Below, one piece after another: positions 1-11,653 of a stretch of 64,000 bases of DNA (position 1 is its first letter; every line of letters starts with the position of its first letter). The DNA is taken from contig NC_089038.1 in the NCBI RefSeq assembly GCF_034140825.1, forward strand, positions 20,759,501 to 20,823,500, in the 5' to 3' direction. The notes below the pieces were generated by a model. That model was not told the DNA's origin. It made no database searches and saw only the letters and a list, made by a program, of their open reading frames with translations. A program made the position numbers and the translations under genes. Source of the stretch: Oryza sativa Japonica Group (Eukaryota > Streptophyta > Magnoliopsida > Poales > Poaceae).

Positions 1-117
1 TCAGACCTTCACGTTGGCATTAACTCGTATGTTTTCTGTGACTAGAGTAGTACAATCATGCATCTTAGGTTAATATAGAAAACATATTGATTTTGATCTG
101 ATCTGTAACAATTGCAG

Positions 118-1598
118 ATCAAGTGCTAGCGGCATCAGCTCAAGGCATGTCAATCGGGATCAACTACGGGCAGATCGCGGACAACCTCCCTTCTCCGACC
201 AGGGTCTCGGGTCTCCTCCGGTCAATGCAGATCAGCAAGGTGAAGCTCTACGACGCCGACCAGAACGTCCTGAGCGCGTTCCTCGACACGGGCGTGGAGT
301 TCGTCGTCGGCATCGGCAACGAGAACGTGTCGGCGATGGTGGACCCGGCGGCGGCGCAGGCGTGGGTGCAGCAGCACGTCCGCCCCTACCTCCCGAGCGC
401 GCGCATCACCTGCATCACCGTCGGGAACGAGGTGTTCAAGGGCAACGACACCGCGCTCAAGGCCAACCTCCTGCCGGCGATGCAGTCCGTGTACAACGCC
501 GTCGTCGCGCTCGGGCTGCAGGGCCAGGTGAACGTCACGACGGCGCACTCCCTGGACATCATGGGCAGCTCCTACCCTCCCTCCGCCGGCGCGTTCCGGC
601 CCGACGCCGTGCCGTACATCCAGCCGCTGCTCAACTTCCTGTCCATGGCGGGGTCCCCGTTCCTGATCAACTGCTACCCGTACTTCGCCTACAAGGCCGA
701 CCCGGGCAGCGTGCCGCTGGAGTACGTCCTCTTCCAGCCCAACGCCGGCGTGACCGACCCAAACACGAAGCTCAACTACGACAACATGCTGTACGCCCAG
801 ATCGACTCAGTGTACGCCGCGATGCAGGCGCTGGGCCACACCGACGTCGACGTGAAGATCTCCGAGACCGGGTGGCCGTCCAGGGGCGACCCCGACGAGG
901 CCGGCGCGACGCCGGAGTACGCCGGGATCTACATCGGCAACCTCCTGCGGAGGATCGAGATGAAGCAGGGGACGCCGCTGAGGCCGTCGTCGCCCATCGA
1001 CGTCTACGTCTTTGCGCTGTTCAACGAGAACCTCAAGCCGGGGCCGGCATCCGAGCGGAACTACGGGCTGTTCTACCCCGACGGCACGCCGGTCTACGAC
1101 GTCGGCCTGCGCGGGTATCTCCCGCCGATGGACGAATCGAAAAGCGCGCGAAAGGTAGGCGGTGTGAACTGTGAACTCGATCGTTTTTTTCTCCTTCAAA
1201 ATCTGCAAAACTGTTACAAACTTTCTGCTGCATGTCACGCATCATATAGATAAAAGAATTTAGATCAGGTGACCGTGCTGCTTTCATATAATACTTTATC
1301 AAACGTTTGGCAACTAGCTAATCACATGGCCTAAGCAGGAATAGAACTCCCCACTAAATCGGTGTCGAAAGTAATTGATGACTTTGACGCATCTGCTTTA
1401 GTTTTGCCGCGAAAGCGTGAAGTGTCCGTTCTATGAATGTGCAAATGAAACATCAGAGATAGTACATCCTCCTTTTGCATCTCTAATTTACAAGAGACCT
1501 GACTAGTAACGACTAACGACCGTGACATTTGTCCTTGGCAGGCGGTTTCAGTGTTAGCTCTCATCGCCATTGCATCGATCACTCTCATCTTATCCTGA
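118..1598 (+). CDS. GPI-anchored glucan endo-1,3-beta-glucosidase (GH17), 5' end outside the window
   Basis: Beta-1,3-glucanase of glycoside hydrolase family 17, which cuts callose-type glucan in the wall or at plasmodesmata. The visible exon opens after a TTGCAG acceptor (exon from 118; two bases finish a split codon). It reads through SIGINYGQIADNLPSP, the acid/base motif VGNEVF and the nucleophile motif KISETGWPSRG, then FALFNENLKPGP. An AAAG/GTAGGC donor ends this exon at 1154 in phase 0. A short last exon at 1542-1598, after TTGGCAG, encodes AVSVLALIAIASITLILS and stop. This hydrophobic tail fits a GPI-attachment signal, and no CBM43/X8 domain lies before it. Running on past 1154 instead would give an unrelated tail, so the spliced form is preferred. 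The exon or exons with the signal peptide lie left of the window. Family assignment is very safe; the last exon is inferred from splice sites and tail character. Confidence 0.9.
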
Positions 1599-1711
1599 GA
1601 GTATATACTTTTGTCCAGTTCAGTAAAGTAGAGTAAAGGTGCAGCATCTCTTGCTGCTGAAGATTCCCATAGAAGAAAGCAAGGTAAGATAGTTGGAAGA
1701 CAACCAGCATT

Positions 1712-1754
1712 TTTATCTATGTAGTTTTTTTTTTGAGTGAATTTATCTATGTAG
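1712..1754. repeat. 13-bp direct repeat flanking a T-rich 17-bp insert
   Basis: TTTATCTATGTAG occurs at 1712-1724 and again at 1742-1754. Between them is a T-run followed by GAGTGAA. This looks like a target-site duplication around a tiny poly(A)-type insertion in minus orientation, as very short target-primed insertions can leave. Replication slippage is an alternative. Confidence 0.55.
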
Positions 1755-2465
1755 TGGATTCTTCATGTAGTAAAATAGCTTGTTTTGGATTAAGAAATAG
1801 AGAAAATTCTTCAAATTTGGAAGATCTAGTAAATTCTGATACTATAGTAGTTTGCCATATTAGTAGGAATTAATCACCTATATGCTCATGCCACATACTA
1901 GTATGCTCAAAGATTAACCTAATATTACATTACTCCAGGGATGCTTCGGGAGCACAAGATCATTCAGATTTCAGAACGATAGGATCGCCCATGCATTTAG
2001 TGTGTCTTTTTATTTTTATTTGATACTAGCATTTAGGGGCTAAATTTGGCACAGATAGTGATGTAGAAGTAGAAACTAACGAAAGCTTCGAGATGATACA
2101 AGTCCAGATCTGTAATATACGACCTTGGTTTGATACAATTCTTGTTGATTAATTTCTTATTGATACATTTTGATTTGTTTATGCAAACTGTATATTGTAT
2201 ATATCAGTGGGACAATCATCGGTACATAAGTTCAGAGAGATATTTGTAGTATTGTACATATTATGTGGCCCTTTTCGATGTGTAATAATTTTGATCTGAG
2301 AGTTTCAGGGCGTAGTACTCGTGCAGACAGGTGTGTATAATACAGTAGTACATGTGTGATTATAAAAGTTGCAAAATTGTAACCTAATTAATACCCCCCC
2401 TATGTTTCAACATTTTTACTTATTATCCCACACATATCAATAAGAAACCAATGAATACACCCATA

Positions 2466-2633
2466 TTCTTCATTTTTACCTACTTACTTTTACAAACATC
2501 GATACAATGACTGCTAAAAATGAACTTATTTACTTACTATTATTCTTCATTTTATCTACTTACAATTTATTTATGTTGTACTTTTACAAACTCCGATACG
2601 ATGACTGCTAAAAATCAACTTATTTACTTACTT
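2466..2633. repeat. Imperfect tandem duplication, unit about 75-95 bp
   Basis: Two adjacent blocks share the order ATTCTTCATTTT, CTACTTAC, TTTTACAAAC, CGATAC, ATGACTGCTAAAAAT, TTATTTACTTACT. The second copy carries a short extra AT-rich insert. No coding potential is seen and it matches no element I can name. Confidence 0.5.
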
Positions 2634-3847
2634 TGGTATATACGAAAAGGACGAAAAATGGACTTATTCCCGGACAGCAGGAGTAGTTAGGTCTCAAAGG
2701 ATTGGCAAAGTACTTTTTTTTTTTTTTGGAGAACTCAACTTCCTAAGGATTTTTTTTCCCTATAGAGCCCTTAATTTGATTAATAGGAAGATGATAAGAA
2801 ATTTTCTATAGGATTGTATCCCTATAGTCAATTTCATAGGAAACCTCTTAGGGAACTTTCATTTGGATTATTTTCCTCCAGTGCAATCAAAGGATTTTCT
2901 TTCTGTTTTACATGTTTTCAATAATTGGATGAACATATTACTTTAGTTTCTGTGTTTTTCTTATATCTATGTTTTTACTGTACTGTGTTTTAAAGGGTCC
3001 TGGTGTCGAAAATGACCGAGTATAGATGCAGTTGTAGCCATCTAGCGGAAGAACCCACCTGACAAGCTCGTAATTAATTAATTACTAGTAAACGTGCACG
3101 TGAAATCCACGTGACATAATATTTGATGAATAAATAATATGCAAGGAAAATATGGCGTTGTCATTGATCAATGTACGTGCATGCAATCTCTTGAATGGGC
3201 AGAGCATGCTAGCCCAGAAGCAAATCAACTTGAAATTCACAATCGCCACCATCTAGCTAAAAAATCTGAAATCTTAGCCTACTACTACAGTTTGAGACAA
3301 AATGAGGCACTTCTTTTATTCAGTTTGACACGTTGCAGTATTTACACCTATAAATAAATCCAAATAAACCCTAAAAATCCTTAGGAAACATCAATAACCG
3401 AGCCTCTCAAATGGAAATTTATCAGATCTTCTCATGGTAGCCTCTGCTATTGTGTTCTCCCTGTGCAAAATAGAGCCCAGGTTTGCAGAAGCTTACTGCC
3501 CCCGCGTCAACTTAGCTGAGCTGCAAACCTTCTTCATGAAAGCCCACATCCTACAAAATCCTAAGGCAGAAGTATACGGCTTAAATCCAGATATGCATGC
3601 ACGTCTGTCTTATGTAAAGCAAAGCACCCATCTTAGCTAAGACAGAAATCCAGGATTGGGTAAGATGACATCACATGATTCTGTACAATTACGAAGAGCA
3701 TTTGCTATCTAACTAATTACTTAGAGCAGTTGTTGTATGATTTCGTACAAAATTATATAGCTGTAAATATAGTAAAAAAAGAGCAATTCTAGATGAGATT
3801 TTCATATATGAGTACAGATATACTTATGATATTTTAGTCCAATGGTA

Positions 3848-3907
3848 ACATCTAATAGGAGTTACTAACAGCCAAAAAAAAACACATCTAATAGGAGTTA
3901 CTAACAG
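3848..3907. repeat. 24-bp direct repeat flanking a short A-rich insert
   Basis: Two perfect 24-bp copies (3848-3871 and 3884-3907, both ending GAGTTACTAACAG) are separated by only CCAAAAAAAAAC. This has the layout of a target-site duplication around a nearly empty poly(A) insertion, or a templated repair patch. Confidence 0.55.
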
Positions 3908-4015
3908 CATCCAATAGAGATATCTAGCAATCTTGATGGACAGAGTTTGACATGAATAGGAGCAGTCTTACTGCTAGTCATCGTCTCATCTTCAAATAAT
4001 TCTGAATATAGATAT

Positions 4016-4155
4016 GGGCTGTGTTTAGTTCACGCCGAAGTTGGAAGTTTGGTTGAAAATTGGAACGATGTGATTGAAAGTTTGTGTGTGTATGACATGT
4101 TGATGTGATGGGAAAAGTTGGAAGTTTGGAAAAAAACTTTGGAACTAAACACACC
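4016..4155. mobile_element. MITE with TGTTTAGTTC-type terminal inverted repeats
   Basis: The left end GGGCTGTGTTTAGTTC is matched in inverse by the right end GGAACTAAACACACC. The interior has the mirrored AAGTTGGAAGTTTGG blocks typical of this common rice MITE type. About 140 bp, non-coding. A relative lies at 16106. Confidence 0.65.
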
Positions 4156-5179
4156 AATGATAGTGATGATAATATAGTATAGGGATATAGATAAGCTGTT
4201 ACTGATATACCTACTGCTAGTCCTCATGAGTTGTTCCTACATGCTAGCAATAGTGTTTTTCAAGATGCAGCACAGTAGATCTGAAAGACATGGAATTCCT
4301 GCTTCGGTGTTACCCATCAAACCATAGCAATTTTAGCAAGTACAGTTAAAATTAGCATCAATTCAAGCCAAATATCATACCATAGCAAGGTAACAGGAAA
4401 TTCCAACAATAAAGTATTGTCATGTAGAAACGACACCTAACTCCATACAAATTACCTTTATGTTGGCCTTTGCCATATTTTTTTGCCGTATGTTTCGTTT
4501 TTCTTTAGATTCAGAGTTCAGTTGAACCCTATTTTCCTTTTTCTCATCACATGAATCCTGTATTTCTTGAACCTGCAAGGACCTTATGAGGAACAATTAG
4601 CAACTCACATGAAGAAAAAAAATGTTACTGACATCAGCAGCAAGACATTTTACCCAATCTTGCTGAAGATATCGGTGTGGAGCCCCTAATAGTGACCATG
4701 GTGGCAGTGGTCGAACAAATTTTTATTGAGTATTTCAACAAATGCATGGTCAACATTTTAGCAAACAAATAGTGAGCACGCTGCTGTACAAAAGAATGAC
4801 TGGAGGGAACCATATAACAAATAGTTGAAGAAACATAATCTGGATGCAGGTGGATTCCTTGGGCTAGCTGCAGATAACATTTTCATTTTTGCTAAGGTGC
4901 AGAGCATGGACTAAAGTATGGACTCAAAGATTTGGAACAGAGCTCTAGAATTCATTAGAGTTTACCAACATTTAGAACAGAGCTCTAGAATTCACATTGG
5001 CTGGGATCTAAATACAAATAACATGTCAACACTCTGTAAATACAGGAGTTGAAAATAACAATATAATGCAAAATATGATGCCGAATGTATAATCAAACAC
5101 TGCAACAGATTTTGTAAATACAGGAATGTATAGTGCAAGATCGTCTAAACTACTGCAACAGATTCTGTACGTGAATCAA

Positions 5180-6250
5180 ACAATAGCCTAATGAGCACAT
5201 TGCTTGAGATGACTGATAACCTGGCACAGCGAGCTACCTCCGGCAGCCTGAGGGAAGCAGCTCCAGCCAGTGGAGTGGGCTGCACTGGTTCCATGACCAG
5301 TCAACGTGAAGCACAGCGGACGCAGGGGTTATTGGTGTCGGCGGCAAGGCAGAGGCATGGGTGGGTTAGGACTTAGCAGTGCGTACCGAGGACAGCGGTG
5401 GCCGGTGGAGATGGCGGCAGCGACCGCGGAGGAGATCGGCGAGGCGGGCGTCGCGGTTGGCGTGGCGGCCGCGCGATGGCGAGGCGTCGGCAGTGATGCG
5501 GGCGGCGGCGCCGGTCGGAAGATGGCGGGGCGTCGGCGGGAGTCGCGACGCCGATGTGCACTGGGTGGGGCTTCGGCGGCGTCGGAATCTCCACCGCTCC
5601 ACCTCTACCAAAGACTCCCCAAATGCTGCATCACGTCACATCGATGCTCCACCTTGCGAGCCGGCTACCCCGCCGATCTCCACGGACAGAAGCGCCGGGA
5701 TGGGGGTGGGGTGCCGCGGGAGGAGCCGGCGGCGACGCGGAGGAACCGTCGGCCGGTAGATGCGGGGCGGTAGGGGTGACGCGATGTGGGAGGCGTGGTG
5801 GGGGAGGCGGAGTTGGGAACCGCCCCCGGTGGCGGCGGCGGCGAGGGAGGATGGCGGTGGCGTGGGGAGGGCCGTGGAGATGGTGGCGTGGGGGAGGGCG
5901 GCGCCGGTGAGGTGAGGCGGGCTCAGGTCCGGCGGGCGGCGCGGCATGGGAAGGGGCAGGGCGGCGATGGTGGCGTGGGGGAGGGCGGCGCCGGTGAGGT
6001 GAGGCGGGATCAGGTCCGGCGGGCGGTGCAGCGTGGGGCGTGGGGCGGGCGGCGCGGCAGGCGGAGCAGTGGCGTGGGGGCGGAGATTAGCGATTTCTTG
6101 CTGTGCGTGGGGGATGGCGGCGCCGTGGGTTAGTTCCAGCGGGCGGCGCAGCGTGGGGATGGCGCGGCGCGGCGATGGGTTAGGTCCGCCGAGCGTGCGC
6201 GTTATTTTTTTTCGCACCGTCTCTTTTTTTTTCTCCGTGCGTGGTGCGGT
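5180..6250. other. GC-rich block inside Helitron-like H1, possible captured exons
   Basis: Base composition jumps to strongly GC-rich against AT-rich flanks. Long open frames exist on both strands, but they are Pro/Arg/Ala- or Gly-rich and match no family I know; high GC alone explains them. It contains a tandem repeat with period about 87 bp (a unit starting TGGTGGCGTGGGGGAGGG at 5881 and again at 5968). The sharp change inside the proposed Helitron boundaries suggests captured genic DNA, but no donor gene can be named and no intron-exon structure is proven. Confidence 0.4.
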
Positions 6251-6689
6251 TTCTTTGGATGACAGATGGGTCCTACGCGACAGTGGATCAGAAGGATTAG
6301 AGGATTGCTGGATGAACTCGTACTTTTTATATTAATATATAAATATTAGTATAGATATAGATCATGTCCTCTTCCACCGTCGTCAATCGTCATACCACGG
6401 GCAGTGGCAGGTGAATCACGCGCGTAGACACGTATTCGACTTGTGAGTTGTGAGGTGTGTGAGCATGACCCCACTCTACGAGCGGATCAGGCAGGCCAAT
6501 GAAAGGTCAGGGCAGAGCAGAGCGAGGGAGGTGTGGCGTGGCGTGGGCTTCTCTCCTCGCGCACTGGGCAACACCCCCACGCAATTACGCAGGCCGAAAC
6601 CGAAACAGCCGAACATCCCCGCGAATTTTCTCGGTTGGCTCGCAGGCTAGATTCTTAATGGGCTTTTGCAGGCCGTGTTTCAACTTTGT

Positions 6690-7340
6690 TGGAATAAGTC
6701 CACTTACTATCCCTCAACTTTACGTCGAGTACTTGAATCTGTATAACATCCCTAATCACCAATACCAGAAATATCTACCCTCAAGTATTCAAAACCATGT
6801 AAAGTAAGTCCCATGACATGTCATGTGCGGTTTGCTGACGTGGTATCCTAGTCAGCAAAAAAATATGTGAGGCCAACATGTAAGTGGCCCAGCCACTGAA
6901 GATTTCGCTGCCAAGCAGCGCTCGGTGTGCTGCCTTGTGCCGGCGCTCCTCTTGCCCACCATGCCGAGGCAGCCTCCAGCCGACCGAGGCGTCGCCGTCC
7001 CCTAGCACCTCACGTAGCCCTCCCTCCCTCCCTCCTTCCCTCCCTCCCTCCTCTCCTCGCTCGCGCTTTCGTCTACAATCTAGAGATCAACTCAAATGGG
7101 AAAACTCCTTCGCCACCGTTGTCACCATCGCCGAGGCGCTCCCCCCTTCTCATGCCCCTACCCCACTCATCACTTGGCCCACCCCCAATCCTGAGCTGGA
7201 CCGTCGTCGCTGCCTCCATCGGATCTAGGAGCGCGAAGTTGCCTGGATGCCCTATTCCCCACTCCCACTCCCGTCCCTCGTCTTCCACCTTGATCACACC
7301 GGGGAGGTTGACGCATTCGCGTAAATTTGTAGAGTAATAT
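6690..7340. mobile_element. Possible MULE-like or other TIR element, one end seen
   Basis: It opens with GGAATAAGTCCACTT, the same start as the long-TIR element at 40401, followed by a similar run through a pyrimidine-rich part. A GC-rich interior follows (6890-7300, with a TCCC-rich simple stretch near 7020-7060). I could not find the matching inverted right end, so its extent is a guess. Confidence 0.35.
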
Positions 7341-8634
7341 ATTTATAAAAAATAGTAGAAAAACCTAATTTAAAATACCATTATTTTTTTCTACTAAGTG
7401 CGTCTTTTTTTTACTTTATCGTTTTTATCATAAGTCTGTACGTACGATTCTTTACCTACTTTTTTTTTCTTCCGGTGAATAGTAGGTAAGCTTCATTTTT
7501 TCAGTTGGTACATACGTACAAAGTATTTACATTTTTTTTTCTTTTTCCAACCCACAGAATACAGGAGGAAGGTATCACTTTTTTTAACAAAAACAATACA
7601 CTAATTTAATGGTCTAAAATATTGGGTCCACCAATTTAAGTGAAAATCAATGGTGAGATTAGACATTATCATATGACAACTTAAAAGTGTTTGTAGGAGT
7701 GTCACGTGGTGGTTTAAGAGCATTCATAGAAAGTTTAATGAATTTTCAGATTTTTTTCAATCTTTATCGTGACAAGTAGCTGTTGACATGCTCTGCTATT
7801 CACATTCCGCTGTCGTCGTTGCATCTCCACATTCTACAGTGTGCTCCATGCATTTTGCCTGCACGCTGAATAATACCTGTGGACGGCTTAATAGTGACCG
7901 CTTCATGCTTTGCAGGTACCAGAAAGCGCCATGGGCCTTATCCTCCTCCACTTACCGATTATGGGGCGGCTAATATACCAAGTTAAAACTGGTAATCCCC
8001 ATGTTTTTAATAGCTGGAAGTGGCTCTTATCAAAAGATTATATATTTGGCCTGCCATATGCTCTTTAAGTCTTGTCCTGTTCTAATATTCTCTAGCCTGT
8101 TGATAACTTGATATTGACAGGGTCAACTTTTTTTGCCTGCTGAAGTGGTAGGCAATGAAGTCTTCAAAAGAAAAGATGACGAAAAAAAAAAAGAAAGAAG
8201 TGGTAGGCAATGAGACATGGCTAGCATTTATCAATGTCAAGCTCTTCAAGGCACATATACTATTTTCTTCATCCTTGAAGCCATCCAGAATGTGCTATGG
8301 GGCTCTGGAGCCTGAAAATTTTGTGGTCCTTTCCTTTCGGTGCAGCCCTACAGTGTGCAGTCCCCACATAGTGGGATATATTCCTCCAGCTGAGACTGCT
8401 CAGTGATGATGTGTCCTTTGCCATTTTGCAGGTCAGCCATTCGTAGAGATGAATCTTGCTATCCTAGTGCTGCCAAAAGTGATATAGGATTTCATGCTTG
8501 TCGTTTGGACTACAGTAAATTCAGAAATACTCATAACCAGACAAACCAGTTGGCTACTGGATGTAGTACTAGATTTTGACTCATTATCTTACCTCAAAAA
8601 AAGAGAGTTGATACTGGATTCATGTTTAGTGTAA
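7341..8634. other. AT-rich intergenic DNA between elements
   Basis: No gene supported. A block near 7610-7780 (ATTGGGTCCACCAATTTAAG, then a GTCACGTGGTGG stretch and GAAAGTTTAATGA) resembles the 5'-end region of Helitron-like H2 at 11470-11650. It is probably an older, eroded relative. Confidence 0.4.
8143..8214. repeat. 17-bp direct repeat flanking a 38-bp A-rich insert
   Basis: GAAGTGGTAGGCAATGA occurs at 8143-8159 and 8198-8214. The 38 bp between them is A-rich and contains an A-run. This fits a target-site duplication around a very short retro-type insertion. Confidence 0.6.
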
Positions 8635-11600
8635 CTAGAAAGGAAGCCCGCGCAGATGCGCGGGCAATTTATTTTTTTGTTTATAGAAAGAATACTAAAA
8701 TAAACCATATGTTACCGTATTTATTTTAAGAACCATAGATTACCTTATAATATAAAATAAGAAATATTTATTATGTGAAATAAATTATAAACTTTGATAT
8801 ACTAATTGATAAAATCTATTATATTCAAACAAATTTCACTTTGTCATGGCTATACATAAAGTCGCATATCACCATCTTTCGTAAACATACAGGTTAATAT
8901 GGGTTTAGATTTTTTTCTTTTACTATACATCTAAGTCACCTACGTATATTCATGGGTAATATTCGAAGGAATAATTCATATTGTCAAAATTATTTGTGCT
9001 AATTTTGTCAACACTATTTAGATGAGAATGACATACTTATATAAGGATATAATAGGTTTCCATGCGACATTTTTTATTGTACGTATGTATATTTTTGTTT
9101 TTTTTTGTGAATAGTACTGCGCATATTCGTAGGATGGTTGTGCACATATTTATATGAGTGTCTATGATTTCGTTTTAGATCATTAGTTAAAAAAATATTT
9201 TAAAAAAGTTTTGTGGGATGGCATGAAGCGATGCCACGGTGGCATGACTTTTTCGATAACATCGTAAAGAGTTTCACTATATATATGCATAATTTGAGGA
9301 AAACTTTAGTGCTGCAAAGAAAGAAACAAAAAAACAACCAGACGGAGCAGATCATATATACATTCTTCTTTTTTTTTCCTTTTTGACATCTCTTGTATAG
9401 GTACGTACATAGGGAGAGATTAGTTGGTTTTTAGCTCGAATATATCCAATATAATGGTTAAAAATAATGGATCTACCAGTTGAAGTGTAAATTGATGACC
9501 AGATATTTTCTTTTTTATATTTTTCCTTATACTTTTTTTCTAATTTATGAGATCTATTACGTGATATATTAAGGGTTCTTGTAGAAGTGTAGAATTCTAT
9601 TGCTTATACTGACAATATACTTGTAATCGATTATTATTTGCTGTGGCTTGGTGGCATGCTTTACTTTACCTATCATTTGTTGATAGTTCTCCACTTAGCA
9701 TAGTCCGTTATATATGGTGCTTCATGACATAAGTGCTCGTTGGATGGTAGCTAATTATTAGGTGCACTATGAATGAATACCTCGTAAGCAATATGACTTG
9801 ACGATTAGTTGATAAAATTTATATACTTATGGATAAGTGGTGGCATATGATTATATATTAGGATATTTTTTTATTCATAAAGTATATTATATACTACACA
9901 TTAAACATTTTAGTAAATAAGCAATAAGTTCTAGAGTACTTATCAGATTGGTTGCTCCTTGTTTTCCCAGTTATCTACCCATTGATATAGGAATTATTAC
10001 AAAAGACATATCTTTTGATAATAATATCTAAATCCATCTGAACCATTTTATGCACTATAATTAAATTGACAACCATAACCTACATCGTATATATTTAAAA
10101 GCAACTTGTGTATAATTAAAATATATTTTATATAAAAGTTTAAAAATTAAATAAATCTATTTTGGATTTATTATATTCAATATTTAATTAATCTTGCACT
10201 AATGATATGTGTCGTTTCATGTATCCTGAATAAGCTCAGCCATCCAGCTAGATCAAATGAAGCATAAGTAGAAGATAAAGTAGATCAGTATGGTGTGAAA
10301 AGAATATATACAATCTTTGATATTTAAATATTATACGAATAGAGAAAACACATTCATGATAAATTTAATGATATCAGTTTGACATATCATTATTTTTTAT
10401 AAGGAGTAGGTAACTTTTGAGAATTGCTAGTCACAATTAGAATTGTTTTTATTTTAAAAAATGCAAGTCTAATTTAACTATTACATAATATATACTTTAA
10501 TTAATTTTTTCTTCTCATTGGTGTTTCGATGACATGTGCCTATATTTTTACAACGTAAGTAGAGCATAGTTAATATGGGCAGTTTGGTTTTCTATCCGAG
10601 TGAAAAAAAAAAGAAAATAAAAAGATGTCGTTAGCCCGGCCTGCTTATGTACATATGTACGTACTTTTTTACCTTGGAATATATAATAATATCTAAATCC
10701 ATCTGAACCATTTTATGCACTATAATTAAATTGACAACCATAACCTACATCGTATATATTTAAAAGCAACTTGTGTATAATTAAAATATATTTTATATAA
10801 AAGTTTAAAAATTAAATACATCTATTTTGGCTTTATTATATTCAATATTTAATTAATCTTGCACTAATGATATGTGTCGTTTCATGTATCCTGAATAAGC
10901 TCAGCCATCCAGCTAGATCAAATGAAGCATAAGTAGAAGATAAAGGAGATCAGTACAGTGTGAAAAGAATATATACAATCTTTGATATTTAAATATTATA
11001 CGAATAGAGAAAACACATTCATGATAAATTTAGTGATATCAGTTTGACATATCATTATTTTTTATAAGGAGTAGGTAACTTTTGAGAATTGCTAGTCACA
11101 ATTAGAATTGTTTTTATTTTAACAAATGCAAGTCTAATTTAACTATTACATAATATATACTTTAATTAATTTTTGCTTCTCATTGGTGTTTCGATGACAT
11201 ATATGTGCCTATATTTTTACAACGTAAGTAGAGCATAGTTAATATGGGCAGTTTGGTTTTTTATCCGAGTGAAAAAAAAGAAAATAAAAAGATGTCGTTA
11301 GCCCGGCCTGCTTATGTACATATGTACGTACTTTTTTACCTTGGAATATATGTACGTACCTTTTTTTTTTGGAATACCTACTAAACGTCCGTACTTATGT
11401 GCACATGCACATAAAGATTGGCAATATTGGGTTTTGGAGATAATTTTAATTGGTATGTTTTACAATAGATCTAATGGTTGAAAATAATGGGCCTACCATA
11501 TATTAAATGAAAATCGATGGCTAATATTTTCTTAGAATTTCTATAATTTATTAGATCGCCACATGGCGGCGTAGGAGCGTTTCTAGGGGTCCTATGTGGC

Positions 11601-11653
11601 GGCTTAGGAGGGTTTCTAGGAAGTTTAATGGACTTTTAGTATATAATAGAAGA
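8635..11653 (-). mobile_element. Helitron-like element H2 (about 3.0 kb, AT-rich, non-coding)
   Basis: On the minus strand the 3' end shows a perfect 8-bp stem hairpin (GCCCGCGC at 8646-8653, GCGCGGGC at 8658-8665, 4-nt loop). CTAG (8635-8638) follows 7 bp on, abutting host T. The other end near 11653 reads TCTTCTATTATATACTAAAA after a host A, a Helitron 5' pattern; alternative TC starts exist up to 11664. No long ORF or Rep/helicase motif is present, so it would be non-autonomous. Most of its length is two copies of a 665-bp unit. The hairpin/CTAG end is the strongest evidence; the 5' boundary is approximate. Confidence 0.6.
10021..11350. repeat. Near-perfect tandem duplication, unit about 665 bp
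   Basis: The sequence starting ATAATATCTAAATCCATCTG at 10021 restarts at 10686 and runs collinearly to about 11350, with only scattered substitutions and a few small indels. Both copies end in AGCCCGGCCTGCTTATGTAC followed by ACTTTTTTACCTTGGAATAT. The duplication lies inside Helitron-like H2. It has no coding capacity. Few differences imply a recent event. Confidence 0.85.

Larger units (their letters stand above)
1599..3084. other. AT-rich intergenic DNA after the GH17 gene
   Basis: No gene seen. It should hold the GH17 3' UTR at its left end. Visible structures are a 13-bp direct repeat around a T-rich insert (1712-1754) and an imperfect tandem duplication near 2466-2633, both listed separately. 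Confidence 0.5.
3085..6355 (-). mobile_element. Helitron-like element H1 with GC-rich cargo
   Basis: Read on the minus strand, the right end has the plant Helitron 5' pattern: TCTATACTAATATTTATA after a host A, near 6355. The left end has the 3' pattern: a hairpin of two CACGTG arms (3097-3102 and 3108-3113) around a 5-nt loop, then CTAG at 3085-3088, followed by host T. This gives about 3.27 kb with AT insertion and no target duplication. No Rep/helicase is visible, so it would be non-autonomous. Inside are a MITE (4016-4155), a short A-rich footprint (3848-3907) and a GC-rich block (about 5180-6250) that may be captured gene sequence. The 5' end could lie a few bases further right. Family assignment is inference from the termini. 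Confidence 0.55.

Noticed and set aside
5306-6335. Several overlapping 60-190 codon frames on both strands
   Set aside because: High GC removes stop codons; compositions are Pro/Arg/Gly-biased and no domain or splice structure is seen. Kept only as possible Helitron cargo.
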